A stretch of DNA of 64,000 nucleotides from Paenibacillus ferrarius (GTDB lineage: Bacteria; Bacillota; Bacilli; Paenibacillales; NBRC-103111). The translations under genes were made by a program, and so were the position numbers. Positions 51,143-59,077 of this stretch are shown piece after piece (position 1 is the stretch's first letter; every line of letters begins with the position of its first letter). The DNA is taken from assembly GCF_002027705.1 (NCBI RefSeq), contig NZ_MBTG01000006.1, forward strand, positions 1 through 64,000, written 5' to 3'. The notes under the pieces were generated by a model, which saw only the letters and a list, made by a program, of their open reading frames with translations, was not told where the DNA came from and searched no databases.

Positions 51143-51547
51143 TTGTCAGGCGAGCAGGCACCAAACGTTATTACGGGATTAGGAAGGAAGGGTTTGCTGA
51201 ATTAATTAATGCAGTATATCGAGAGTTTCTGGGAGGACAGCTTGATGCGTTTGAAGGAAGCCGCGGAAGAGGGGGAAAGGAGAGAATCAGCAGTGAGGAT
51301 ACGATTAGGAGAGAGGTTTTTATCGAATGCCGTCAGGAGACTTTGTTCTCATTATTCACTGATCCTGTGAAATTAGTTCGTTGGATGGGGCGCCAGGTAT
51401 GGCTTGATCCGATCATCGGTGGCAAAATTTCGCATTGATGTAAACGGCAGCGACATTGCCATGGGGGGATATAAGCAAATTGTCATGACATGGCGATCGG
51501 AGAAATCAAAAACAGTTCCGCCTGATGCTAGTACAGTTGAATTCTAG
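51143..51547 (+). pseudogene. Decayed ArsR-SRPBCC gene pair
   Basis: Pieces of an ArsR tail and an AHSA1/SRPBCC protein remain in order. SGEQAPNVITGLGRKGLLN is followed by an in-frame TAA at 51203, then in the same frame YIESFWEDSLMRLKEAAEEG. A shift of frame gives FIECRQETLFSLFTDPVKLV and RWMGRQVWLDPIIGGK; another shift gives FRIDVNGSDIAMGGYKQIV, then a deletion and TVPPDASTVEF before TAG. At least one stop and two frameshifts, so it is not functional. It mirrors the intact pair at 16746-17556. Confidence 0.8.
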
Positions 51548-51818
51548 CTCCAAGTTTTTATAAACCTGCATTTGTGCATCTTTTTTACTCTTGGAATAGC
51601 CTCAATCATGAAATGCCTGCATTTGTACATGTTTTTGAGGCTTTTTTTGGATGAGAGGCTGAAAAAGATGAAAATACCTGCACAATTGCAGGAATCTACC
51701 TATTTTAGCCGAATTCGCACGGAAATTCCTGCACTTCTGCAGGTTTCTACGATCAGGAGAACCGAGTCCCTCCCTCTTTTTCACCACATTCAACCCCTCA
51801 TCCTCCTGGCTAGGCAGC
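51548..51818. repeat. Copies of the TGCAGGAATT/TGCATTTGTGCAT dispersed motif
   Basis: Five or more short related motifs: CCTGCATTTGTGCATC near 51566, CCTGCATTTGTACATG near 51615, CCTGCACAATTGCAGGAAT near 51685, and TCCTGCACTTCTGCAGG near 51728, with GAAAAAGATGAAAA between. The same motif family fills 48300-48480 and 49010-49195. No gene is seen here. Confidence 0.75.
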
Positions 51819-51939
51819 TTATTCACGCTTTTCCCAACTTATCCACATAGTTACCCACAGTATCAACATGTCCACAGAAGGGGCTGTGCATAAGGTTATT
51901 CTATTGTTGTGCACATATCCACAGCTAAAGTTATCCACA
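51819..51939. promoter_or_regulatory. Cluster of DnaA-box-like 9-mers
   Basis: Three sites match TTATNCACA exactly: 51839-51847 and 51931-51939 on the plus strand and 51885-51893 on the minus strand. Near matches are TTATTCACG (51819), TTACCCACA (51851), ATGTCCACA (51868) and ATATCCACA (51915). Seven boxes in 121 bases is far above chance. No dnaA, dnaN or other origin gene is present, so this is more likely a secondary DnaA-binding locus than oriC. Confidence 0.75.
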
Positions 51940-52041
51940 CCTGCGTAATCATAAGGCTTGCAGACTTTTCAACAATTTTGTATGGTTATAAGAATGTCAG
52001 GTTACATTAACTACCAAATGCGAAGGGGCGGTGGAGCATCG

Positions 52042-54717
52042 ATGAAGAAGATTTTCAGTATTTATCGAACAGATCTTATGAACTTGTGGAAAGTGCCCAC
52101 AGGTCTTTTTCTCATGATTGCACTTGCTATCTTACCATCTGTTTATGCATGGATTAACCTTGAGGCGATGTGGGACCCCTATTCGAATACGTCGGGTATC
52201 AAGATTGCGGTGACGAGCAATGATCAAGGAGCTACGGTTGAGGATAAGTCCATTAATATCGGAAACGAGGTTGTGGATAATCTGAAAAACAATCATACGC
52301 TCGGGTGGACGTTCGTGAACGAACAGGACGCGCTCAACGGCGTTGAACGTGGGGATTATTATGCAAGCTTGATTATTCCAGCGGACTTCTCCAAGAAAAT
52401 CACGAGTATCGTAGATGGCACTATGGAAAAGCCGGAAATTCTTTACACAGTTAATGAGAAGATCAACGCGGTAGCGCCCAAAATCACAAGCAAAGGCGCC
52501 TCCAGTGTCACGCAGCAAATCAGTGAAAATTTCATTAAAACTGTGAGCAGCTCGATTCTTACGCGAATGAAAGCGCTGGGCATCGATTTCGAGAAAGAAC
52601 TGCCAACGATTCGCAATATGGAGACGAAGGTATTCGAGCTGGAGAAACGTTTGCCGGATATTCAGGCGATGGGGAACAAGGCGCTTGAAATTGAACAAAA
52701 GCTGCCCGAGATTAAACAAAAGGGTCAGAAGATCATCGATCTAGAACAGAAAATTCCTGATATTAATCGGGCGGCAGACACTATTCTGAAGATTGAGGAG
52801 CGCTGGCCGAAGATTCAGTCTGTGGCGCAGGAGGTTCTGCTCCTTCAGCAAAAGCTCCCTGAGATTCAGAAAGCGGCTGATCGCATTGCGGAGCTGGATC
52901 AGAATTTCGATAAGGTCGGGGATGCGCTCAATACGGCCATCGATAAATCTCGGAAAGCGGATGAAATCGTGAATGCGGCGATCAGCACATTGCCGAAGAT
53001 TGACGCGATTGCTACGCAGGGCGGGGCTTTCGCTGATCAGCTTGCCGACTATTTACAGAAGAATGACGCGGCTTTCCAGGCGCTGATTCCTGTGGTGAAG
53101 CAGAATTTGATCCTGCTGCAGCAGACGGCAGATGCAGTTACCCAGTTGACGGGGCTGCTGCAGGATGTCAATATAGACCCGCAAAAGGTGCTCCCGGTGA
53201 TGGCGGTGCTTAGCAAGCAGCTGACAACCGGCGTTGCGGTGATCGACAGAACGATTGACCTCTACACGCGGTTAAATACCTATTTGCCGAACGCGCCATT
53301 CAGTGACAATATCACAAGGCTAACAAGCATTAAAACGAATATGAACAACCAAATTCAAGCGCTGGGCAAGCTGCAAAACGCCATTGAACGCGGCGAGAAG
53401 CCAGCCAAGGATTTGGTGGATAACTTGAATACGTTGTCCAAAGAGGCAAGCGGCGCTATCGGAGGCTTGCTAGGCCGCTACGATAGCGAGATTGTGCCGA
53501 ATATGACGAAGGCTTTGGCTCAAATCAAATCGGTCGCCCAGAATGCGGCGAGTGTGCTTCAAACACTGAAAACCCAACTGCCGAATATCAAAGAAATATT
53601 GCTGGATGCGCAGAGCGGGATTCATTTCGCGCAGACGCAGCTGGACGCGCTGCAGAAGGATCTGCCGGACATTCGGGCGAAGGTGCACGAAGCGTCTTCC
53701 ACGCTGCAAAGCAAGCTGGCAGCGTTCACGACAGGGATTAACGAGGCTGTGCCGTTCATTCAGAACGATCTGCCCAAAGTTGAGCAGAAGCTGCATGAGG
53801 CATCGAATTTTGTTCGCAACGATCTGCCGGCCGCGGAGGATGAAATCCGCAAGGTTGCCGATCTCTACCAGACGAAATTCCCTGAGGTGGAGGATGCGGT
53901 GCATCTGGCCGCCAATCTGGTGCGCAGCGATTTGCCGGAGTTCGAAGCGGCGGTGCATAGAGCGGCTGATCAGATCCGCAAGGTGGAGGGCGGAGGCAGC
54001 ATCGAGGAAATTCTTCGTTTGCTCCAGAACGATATCCAGAAGCAAAGTGATTTCTTATCGAATCCGGTATTGATTAAAGAGGATAAAAGATTCCCCATTC
54101 CGAATTATGGCTCGGCGATGTCGCCCTTTTACACAACGCTGTCTCTGTGGGTAGGCGCTATGCTGCTTGTATCCCTGATGAGAGTCGATGTGGATAACCC
54201 GGATGGGAAGCTCAAATCGTATCATATTTATTTTGGGCGGATGCTGATCTTCTTGACGGTTGGTTTTTTTCAAGCGTTGATCGTCACTTTGGGAGATTTG
54301 TATCTGCTGGGTACTTATGTCGTCGATAAGTTTTGGTTCGTTGTGTTTGCAGTGCTCATCAGTGCGGTGTTCATATCCATCACTTACACCCTTGTATCGG
54401 TTTTTGGGAATATAGGCAAAGGTGTGGCGATTATCTTCCTTGTGCTGCAGTTTTCCAGTTCAGGTGGAACTTTCCCGGTGAGCACGGCTTCGTCATTTTT
54501 CCAAAAGCTGAATCCTCTCGTGCCCTTCACCTATGCGGTTGGGGTGCTTCGTGAGACGGTGGGCGGCATGCAATGGTCTGTTGTGATTAAAGATGTCGTG
54601 TTCCTCTTTCTATTTATTGGGATTTGTTACGTTGTGGCGTTAGCTTTGAAAAAGCCGCTTAGCGGCTATACGAAGCGAGTAGCGGAGAAAGCGAAGAAGA
54701 CGAATTTGATTTCCTAG
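52042..54717 (+). CDS. YhgE/Pip-family membrane protein
   Basis: Membrane protein of 891 residues. The N-terminal helix lies in FSIYRTDLMNLWKVPTGLFL and is followed by the YhgE/Pip extracytoplasmic domain (LPSVYAWINLEAMWDPYSNT). A long central region, about 190-680, is rich in heptad-like units such as ELEKRLPDIQ, EQKLPEIKQK and LRSDLPEFEAAV, predicting extended coiled coil. Five C-terminal membrane segments follow (YTTLSLWVGAMLLVSLM to VVFLFLFIGICYVVALAL), ABC-2-permease-like. Relatives include phage infection protein and the ESX/type VII-linked EsaA. ATG 52042 has GTGGAG upstream. Stands alone, ended by a strong terminator. Confidence 0.9.
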   Translation: MKKIFSIYRTDLMNLWKVPTGLFLMIALAILPSVYAWINLEAMWDPYSNTSGIKIAVTSNDQGATVEDKSINIGNEVVDNLKNNHTLGWTFVNEQDALNGVERGDYYASLIIPADFSKKITSIVDGTMEKPEILYTVNEKINAVAPKITSKGASSVTQQISENFIKTVSSSILTRMKALGIDFEKELPTIRNMETKVFELEKRLPDIQAMGNKALEIEQKLPEIKQKGQKIIDLEQKIPDINRAADTILKIEERWPKIQSVAQEVLLLQQKLPEIQKAADRIAELDQNFDKVGDALNTAIDKSRKADEIVNAAISTLPKIDAIATQGGAFADQLADYLQKNDAAFQALIPVVKQNLILLQQTADAVTQLTGLLQDVNIDPQKVLPVMAVLSKQLTTGVAVIDRTIDLYTRLNTYLPNAPFSDNITRLTSIKTNMNNQIQALGKLQNAIERGEKPAKDLVDNLNTLSKEASGAIGGLLGRYDSEIVPNMTKALAQIKSVAQNAASVLQTLKTQLPNIKEILLDAQSGIHFAQTQLDALQKDLPDIRAKVHEASSTLQSKLAAFTTGINEAVPFIQNDLPKVEQKLHEASNFVRNDLPAAEDEIRKVADLYQTKFPEVEDAVHLAANLVRSDLPEFEAAVHRAADQIRKVEGGGSIEEILRLLQNDIQKQSDFLSNPVLIKEDKRFPIPNYGSAMSPFYTTLSLWVGAMLLVSLMRVDVDNPDGKLKSYHIYFGRMLIFLTVGFFQALIVTLGDLYLLGTYVVDKFWFVVFAVLISAVFISITYTLVSVFGNIGKGVAIIFLVLQFSSSGGTFPVSTASSFFQKLNPLVPFTYAVGVLRETVGGMQWSVVIKDVVFLFLFIGICYVVALALKKPLSGYTKRVAEKAKKTNLIS

Positions 54718-54750
54718 GTTCTTCAGGAGACAACCGTTTCTATACAAGTG

Positions 54751-54778
54751 AAACCTAGCCGGTGGCTAGGTTTTTTTG
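54751..54778 (+). terminator. Intrinsic terminator after the YhgE/Pip gene
   Basis: AACCTAGCC and GGCTAGGTT with a three-base loop, followed by seven T. Confidence 0.95.
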
Positions 54779-54846
54779 TGAATTTTTCCATATCTTGCAA
54801 CTATATGCGTTTTATTGCGTCAGTGATGTAAGAGGCGGTGAAGTTG

Positions 54847-55374
54847 ATGAAGGTAAGAAAGCTACTTCTGCTATTGTTTGGACTCCTATTTCTGTTTCCG
54901 GCGAATACTTATGCCCTCTCCTGCGCGCAGCTGCCCTCGATCGAGCAAGCTTACGAGAAATATGATGCTGTTGTTATCGCTTATGTGGATGATATCGTTC
55001 GAAAACGGCAAAGCAACGAAATCCAGCTCACTGTATTGAACAGTTTCAAGGGCATTCAGGACCGGAAGCTTTCGGTGGAAGAGGATATGACATGGGGAAC
55101 AAGTGAGAGAGGTACGCAGTATCTGTATTTTCTAAGGAAAAAAGACGGCGGCGGGTGGGAGAATCCGCTCTGCACCCCGATGCAGAAGGTGACAAGTGCG
55201 GCTAAGGCGTTGGATTTTTTGAAGGAAAAAGAGATTGCAATTAAGGATGCGGAGCTTCCCAAGGGAGCCCAGTCGACGAATTGGATTGAGGTTTCCATCC
55301 TCGTGCTCGCACTTGGATTATTGGGTTATGGACTGGTGCGCCGGGTAAAGCGGAGTAATAATAATTCGTCTTGA
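54847..55374 (+). CDS. Secreted or membrane-anchored NTR/TIMP-like protein
   Basis: Small exported protein of 175 residues. Signal peptide 1-24 (KLLLLLFGLLFLFPANTYA), with the mature end beginning LSCAQLPSIEQAYEKYDAVV. That start, Cys followed by a beta-sandwich with DAVVIAYVDDI and a later Cys in NPLCTP, resembles bacterial proteins with a netrin/TIMP-like fold. A C-terminal membrane helix (VSILVLALGLLGYGLV) and a basic RRVKRS end anchor it outside the membrane. The start may be TTG 54844 or GTG 54838, given AGAGG at 54831. Function unknown. Confidence 0.8.
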   Translation: MKVRKLLLLLFGLLFLFPANTYALSCAQLPSIEQAYEKYDAVVIAYVDDIVRKRQSNEIQLTVLNSFKGIQDRKLSVEEDMTWGTSERGTQYLYFLRKKDGGGWENPLCTPMQKVTSAAKALDFLKEKEIAIKDAELPKGAQSTNWIEVSILVLALGLLGYGLVRRVKRSNNNSS

Positions 55375-55850
55375 GGCGTAGCGGGGAAGATCGTGTTAAC
55401 AGGCAGGCGTAGTCACGGGAATAGTCGGGGTGGATGGGGTGGATATACGCAACATTGCGAAGCATGCAAGTCCCAAACGGAACTGGAGTACGCTATTTTA
55501 GCTAAAATGGTTCAAATGACATCGCAAAGGGAAGTGTGGTACGCTATTTTCTTTATTTTCCAGCTATATGGACCAAATATAAGCGAATAGCGTACCTGAG
55601 TTCCCTTTCACGCAGATTTACGCTTGTTTTCTCGAAATAGCGTATCGTAGTTCCTTTTGATGCCCAACCTCCAACTCGTTGGAGGTTTTTGCAGGTTCAT
55701 TGGGGTGAGTCGCCAAATGTATGTTTTACAAATTAAAACAAGCCTTTAGTCTAGGTTTTTTCACGACCTTTGGCTAATGAAAGACAGTACCTTAGTGCGT
55801 TTAGAATACCGCTGATCTCTTGTAAGATGAAGATAACGTAAAGGAGAGCG
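55375..55850. other. Gene-free region with dispersed GGAACT/TACGCTATTT repeats
   Basis: Between 55475 and 55660 are four copies of a short element in both orientations: GGAACTGGAGTACGCTATTT, GGGAAGTGTGGTACGCTATT, AATAGCGTACCTGAGTTCCC and AATAGCGTATCGTAGTTCC. They could fold into a long hairpin. From 55670 CCAACCTCC and GGAGGTTTTT look like a weak terminator. No credible gene. Confidence 0.75.
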
Positions 55851-55860
55851 AGGAGTTCAT

Positions 55861-56523
55861 GTGAGAAAAGCGTCGTGGTGGTCCTATGCGATGGCATGCA
55901 GTGCTTTGCTGTTAATTCCGCTTGTGGGTCTAATCTACGTTCACTTAAATCAAGCAACAGGCAGAGCTTATAGTCTAGTTACCGATTTAGATCGGCATAT
56001 TCCGTTTATCAAAGGGTTTATTGTCCCATACTTATTATGGTACGGATTTTTACTTGTTGGATTCTTGTATCTCGCTTATAAAGATCGCCGCGTATATTTT
56101 TTTGCTATTTTGGAGTTCGTAGTGGGTCTTCTTCTGTGCTACGGGGTATATGCTATATATCAAACCACTATCCCTCGGCCGGAGCTAACCGTAACCGATT
56201 GGCTGCTGCGGATGGTTGAGTGGGTGTATCGCACGGATCAACCTTTCAACTGTTTTCCGAGCACGCATGTTTTAACTTCCTATCTTATGATGAGAGCCTA
56301 TTTACGCTCGAAATCCATTAGGGTCGGTTATAAAATAGCCATTTCGAGCATGTCAGTGCTCATTATTATATCAACATTATTTGTGAAGCAGCATGTTTTG
56401 TTAGACCTTGTAGGGGCTGTTCTGGTCGCAGAGGGCGTTATATACGCGGTGGAACGAATTCGCAAAGGTTGGGGAGCTAAATCAATTGAAGTAAAAGTGC
56501 ATACAAAGCAGCATAATATATGA
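55861..56523 (+). CDS. PAP2-family membrane phosphatase
   Basis: Membrane protein of 220 residues with six predicted helices. The PAP2 motifs are NCFPSTHVLTSYLMM near residue 137 and KQHVLLDLVGAVLVAEG near 180, with the catalytic His residues; the first motif is weak (TTIPRPELT). GTG start at 55861, with AAAGGAGAGCGAGGAG upstream. The next gene begins 16 bases after its stop, so the two form an operon. A phosphatidate or pyrophosphate-lipid phosphatase would supply diacylglycerol to the glycosyltransferase that follows. Confidence 0.88.
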   Translation: MRKASWWSYAMACSALLLIPLVGLIYVHLNQATGRAYSLVTDLDRHIPFIKGFIVPYLLWYGFLLVGFLYLAYKDRRVYFFAILEFVVGLLLCYGVYAIYQTTIPRPELTVTDWLLRMVEWVYRTDQPFNCFPSTHVLTSYLMMRAYLRSKSIRVGYKIAISSMSVLIIISTLFVKQHVLLDLVGAVLVAEGVIYAVERIRKGWGAKSIEVKVHTKQHNI

Positions 56524-56538
56524 CGGGGGGCTTAGAAG

Positions 56539-57720
56539 ATGAAACAGAGGGACAAACTATTAATCCTGACAGGCAGCTTAGGAGATGGACATAATAAAGC
56601 GGCACAGGCGATTCTGGAGGCGACGCGGTTCTATAAGCCAGGTGTGGAAGTGAAGGTGGTTGATTTCTTGGAGTGGACCCATCCTTATCTCCATTCCTTA
56701 GGCAAATACTGCTATATGCAATGGGTGAAAAGTCTGCCATCTGTGTATGGCTTCTTATATCGTAAAACACGGGATGATAATACGTTCTCACATATGTTTA
56801 AAAAGATGAAGTCGTTCAGCACAGACCGAATGCTGGAACTGCTGTATGACGAGAAGCCGACGGAGGTTGTCTGCACATTTCCTGGGGCAGCCGCGGCGAT
56901 GTCTTACTTGAAGTGCAACGGGCTGACAACAGTGCCTACTGTAACGGTGATGACGGATTACACAGATCATAGCTATTGGGTCCATCCGGGAACAGACCGC
57001 TATTTGGTTGGCGCTGAGCATGTGAAGCAAGCTTTGCTGCGCTATCGTGTGCCGGAGCAGCGCATTGTGGTGACCGGGATTCCGATCCGGATGCCCTTTA
57101 CAAGAGAATATGACCGGCTGGCGCTAAGAGATAAGCATGGTTTACATCGCGAAATGCCAACGGTGCTCGTTATGGGCGGCGGGCATGGCTTAATTGGCAA
57201 GCAGTTCAAGTCGGTATTGCAATCCGATGATTTGGCGGTGCCTGTACAGTTTGTTTTCGTCTGCGGGCGCAATGAGAAGCTGAAGCTGCAGCTGGAAGAG
57301 GAGCTGGGCGGCGAGAAAACGCGCCATCATGTGAAAGTAACCGGATTCGTCGACCACATTCATGAGCTGATGGCACTGTCTGATTTGATCGTAACAAAGC
57401 CTGGCGGGTTAACGATATCCGAGGCGATTGCACTGGAGCTCCCGATGATGCTGTATAAGCCGATTCCCGGCCAAGAACAAGGTAATGCAGCCTACCTGGT
57501 TGGTTTAGGGGCGGCCATTGAAGCGAAAAATGCCGTGGAATTGAAAAACCAACTGTTAGAGCTGATCGCCAATCAATCGCTGTTATCTAAGCTGAAACAA
57601 AATGTGAAATTAAATCAGCAGAACCAAGATGCGCTTCATACATTGAATGCTATCTTCGAGACGCGCCATCACTTCATCCCTCACACGGAGGGTGTGCAGT
57701 TCGCTATTGCAAATGGCTGA
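56539..57720 (+). CDS. MGDG-synthase/UgtP-type diacylglycerol glycosyltransferase
   Basis: Peripheral membrane glycosyltransferase of 393 residues, GT28 type. The N-terminal acceptor domain starts LLILTGSLGDGHNKAAQAIL, contains VVDFLEWTHPYLHSLG, and has TFPGAAAAMSYLK and MTDYTDHSYWVHPGTD. The C-terminal donor domain has VLVMGGGHGLIGKQF and LIVTKPGGLTISEAIALELP, the nucleotide-sugar site. It probably transfers glucose to diacylglycerol to make glycolipid anchors. AGGGGGGCTTAGAAG lies upstream of the ATG. It is co-transcribed with the PAP2 gene. Confidence 0.92.
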   Translation: MKQRDKLLILTGSLGDGHNKAAQAILEATRFYKPGVEVKVVDFLEWTHPYLHSLGKYCYMQWVKSLPSVYGFLYRKTRDDNTFSHMFKKMKSFSTDRMLELLYDEKPTEVVCTFPGAAAAMSYLKCNGLTTVPTVTVMTDYTDHSYWVHPGTDRYLVGAEHVKQALLRYRVPEQRIVVTGIPIRMPFTREYDRLALRDKHGLHREMPTVLVMGGGHGLIGKQFKSVLQSDDLAVPVQFVFVCGRNEKLKLQLEEELGGEKTRHHVKVTGFVDHIHELMALSDLIVTKPGGLTISEAIALELPMMLYKPIPGQEQGNAAYLVGLGAAIEAKNAVELKNQLLELIANQSLLSKLKQNVKLNQQNQDALHTLNAIFETRHHFIPHTEGVQFAIANG

Positions 57721-57930
57721 TCGGCGCTTTCTCCCTCTTTTTATGCCGCGAAAACACCTTGTTTTTGCGTAAAAAAGAAGGAAATCATGTGATCGCTTTT
57801 TTCTGTCAAGTATCATGTCAATAATGACGTTCGCTTTTTCTATAAGAGGGAGAGGGAATTCACTTTACAATTTTAATTTGTCAAGTTTCGTCTTGAAGAC
57901 GATAGCTGATGCAATTTTCAAGCAATCAAC

Positions 57931-57976
57931 AAAAAGCCGCCAAACCCACTATGGAAGTGGGGTTGGCGGCTTTTTG
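57931..57976. terminator. Bidirectional terminator
   Basis: AAAAAGCCGCCAA and TTGGCGGCTTTTT with inner CCCACT/AGTGGG, a long nearly perfect stem with A and T runs on both sides. It separates the glycosyltransferase gene and the convergent ArsR-type gene. Confidence 0.97.
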
Positions 57977-58005
57977 TCGTTTAGGCATCTTCGCCTAAAC
58001 CGTTG

Positions 58006-58914
58006 TTACTTATCCTCATGCATGGTGACGACGATATCCTGCGGGTAATTGCCAAAATGCTTGCCGAACAAGGTGATGCCGCCGCAATTTGGGGAGCTTT
58101 CGAGCGATGCGATGCGGAAGCTGATCTCTTTGGCGAAGGTGACGGATAAATCCTCGATGGTAACATCGGAGATTTTCGTGCCGTCCAGATAGGAACCGGA
58201 AGGGCTTACGGTTAAGACTTTTAGCAGACCGTGCTGCGTATTGCCGCTGCTCCACCAATCAGGGGAAAGGACGCCGCGCTGGGTGCCGAAATCGCCAGGA
58301 CTCGTCCAAGCGCCAATAGGAATTTCATTGAGAAAGAAAGTGATGTCAGAAGGCCAGTTCTCATTGTAACCTGGCGCTTCGGAGCAAATTTCCAGTGAGA
58401 TTTCCAAGGAACGCAGCTTTTGGTTGCTGTGTAGAAAGTTAGGGATGCGGTATTCCACATAGCCGCTGCCGAACCAGAGGATGCTTGCATGCACATGCCC
58501 TGGATCCGCGAAGTAGCGTGGATCATCCAGCACGCCGATGAGTTGAGTGGAAGAAGCAAGTCCGCATGTCGGTTTTACCTCGAACGAAGAATATTGGCCA
58601 ATCGGAATGGATAACGTATTAGCTGGCAGCTCCTGCTGCTTTCTCGGTTTGAATTGCAGAACCGCTTGCTCGAGCTGCAGATGGCAGATTTTCTGTGTGC
58701 CGCGGATGCCGGTTGAATTTTCGGAGGCTACGATGCCTGCATGCTCCAGCTTCTGGATATGCTTCGTCACGATGGCCGAGGAAATGTCGAGCCGCTGGGA
58801 AAGCTGCTTAATGTTCAAAGACTCCTGCTGAAGGAGCTCGATGATGTTTACTCTGGTTTCAGAGGAGAAGCACTCGAGAAAAGACATGTTTTTCGTGGAA
58901 ACTTCGATCTGCAT
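58006..58914 (-). CDS. ArsR-like regulator with a large ligand domain
   Basis: Regulator of 302 residues. HTH at about 11-70: FLECFSSETRVNIIELLQQE, then IKQLSQRLDISSAIVTKHIQ and the wing. Residues 75-300 form a long domain rich in beta strands (PIGQYSSFEVKPTCGLASST; WPSDITFFLNEIPIGAW; GITLFGKHFGNYPQDIVV). This is a recurring architecture of sugar-linked regulators in Paenibacillus-type genomes; the domain may sense a sugar. GAGG is ten bases before the ATG. It is divergent from a GH2 gene, with matching palindromes on both sides of the intergenic region. Confidence 0.9.
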   Translation of the reverse strand: MQIEVSTKNMSFLECFSSETRVNIIELLQQESLNIKQLSQRLDISSAIVTKHIQKLEHAGIVASENSTGIRGTQKICHLQLEQAVLQFKPRKQQELPANTLSIPIGQYSSFEVKPTCGLASSTQLIGVLDDPRYFADPGHVHASILWFGSGYVEYRIPNFLHSNQKLRSLEISLEICSEAPGYNENWPSDITFFLNEIPIGAWTSPGDFGTQRGVLSPDWWSSGNTQHGLLKVLTVSPSGSYLDGTKISDVTIEDLSVTFAKEISFRIASLESSPNCGGITLFGKHFGNYPQDIVVTMHEDK

Positions 58915-58953
58915 AGGGCGGAAACCTCATTCTGATTATTTTTATCCATTGTA

Positions 58954-58967
58954 TAACTTTGAAGTTA
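58954..58967. promoter_or_regulatory. Palindromic operator 1, beside the ArsR-like gene
   Basis: TAACTT-TG-AAGTTA, a perfect palindrome, 40 bases before the regulator start codon. The same half-sites recur at 59040-59053. Confidence 0.8.
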
Positions 58968-58982
58968 ATTAAACAACAGGTA

Positions 58983-59011
58983 TTGACAGGTTATTTGCTG
59001 CGTATTACAGT
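58983..59011 (+). promoter_or_regulatory. Promoter of the GH2 gene
   Basis: TTGACA at 58983-58988, a 17-base spacer and TACAGT at 59006-59011. It lies between the two operators. Confidence 0.65.
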
Positions 59012-59039
59012 AATTATATAAAATATAAAGTTATTAAAT

Positions 59040-59053
59040 TAACTTTTAAGTTA
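59040..59053. promoter_or_regulatory. Palindromic operator 2, beside the GH2 gene
   Basis: TAACTT-TT-AAGTTA; with the flanking bases TTAACTTTTAAGTTAA. A further half-site AAGTTA is at 59028-59033. It lies just past the predicted transcription start, where a repressor would block elongation. Confidence 0.8.
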
Positions 59054-59077
59054 ATCTAATTAAAAGGAGTCGTCCAA

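Noticed and set aside
51819..51939. Chromosomal origin oriC
   Set aside because: DnaA boxes are clustered, but dnaA, dnaN, rpmH and gidA/B neighbours are all missing and no typical AT-rich unwinding element with 13-mers is seen.
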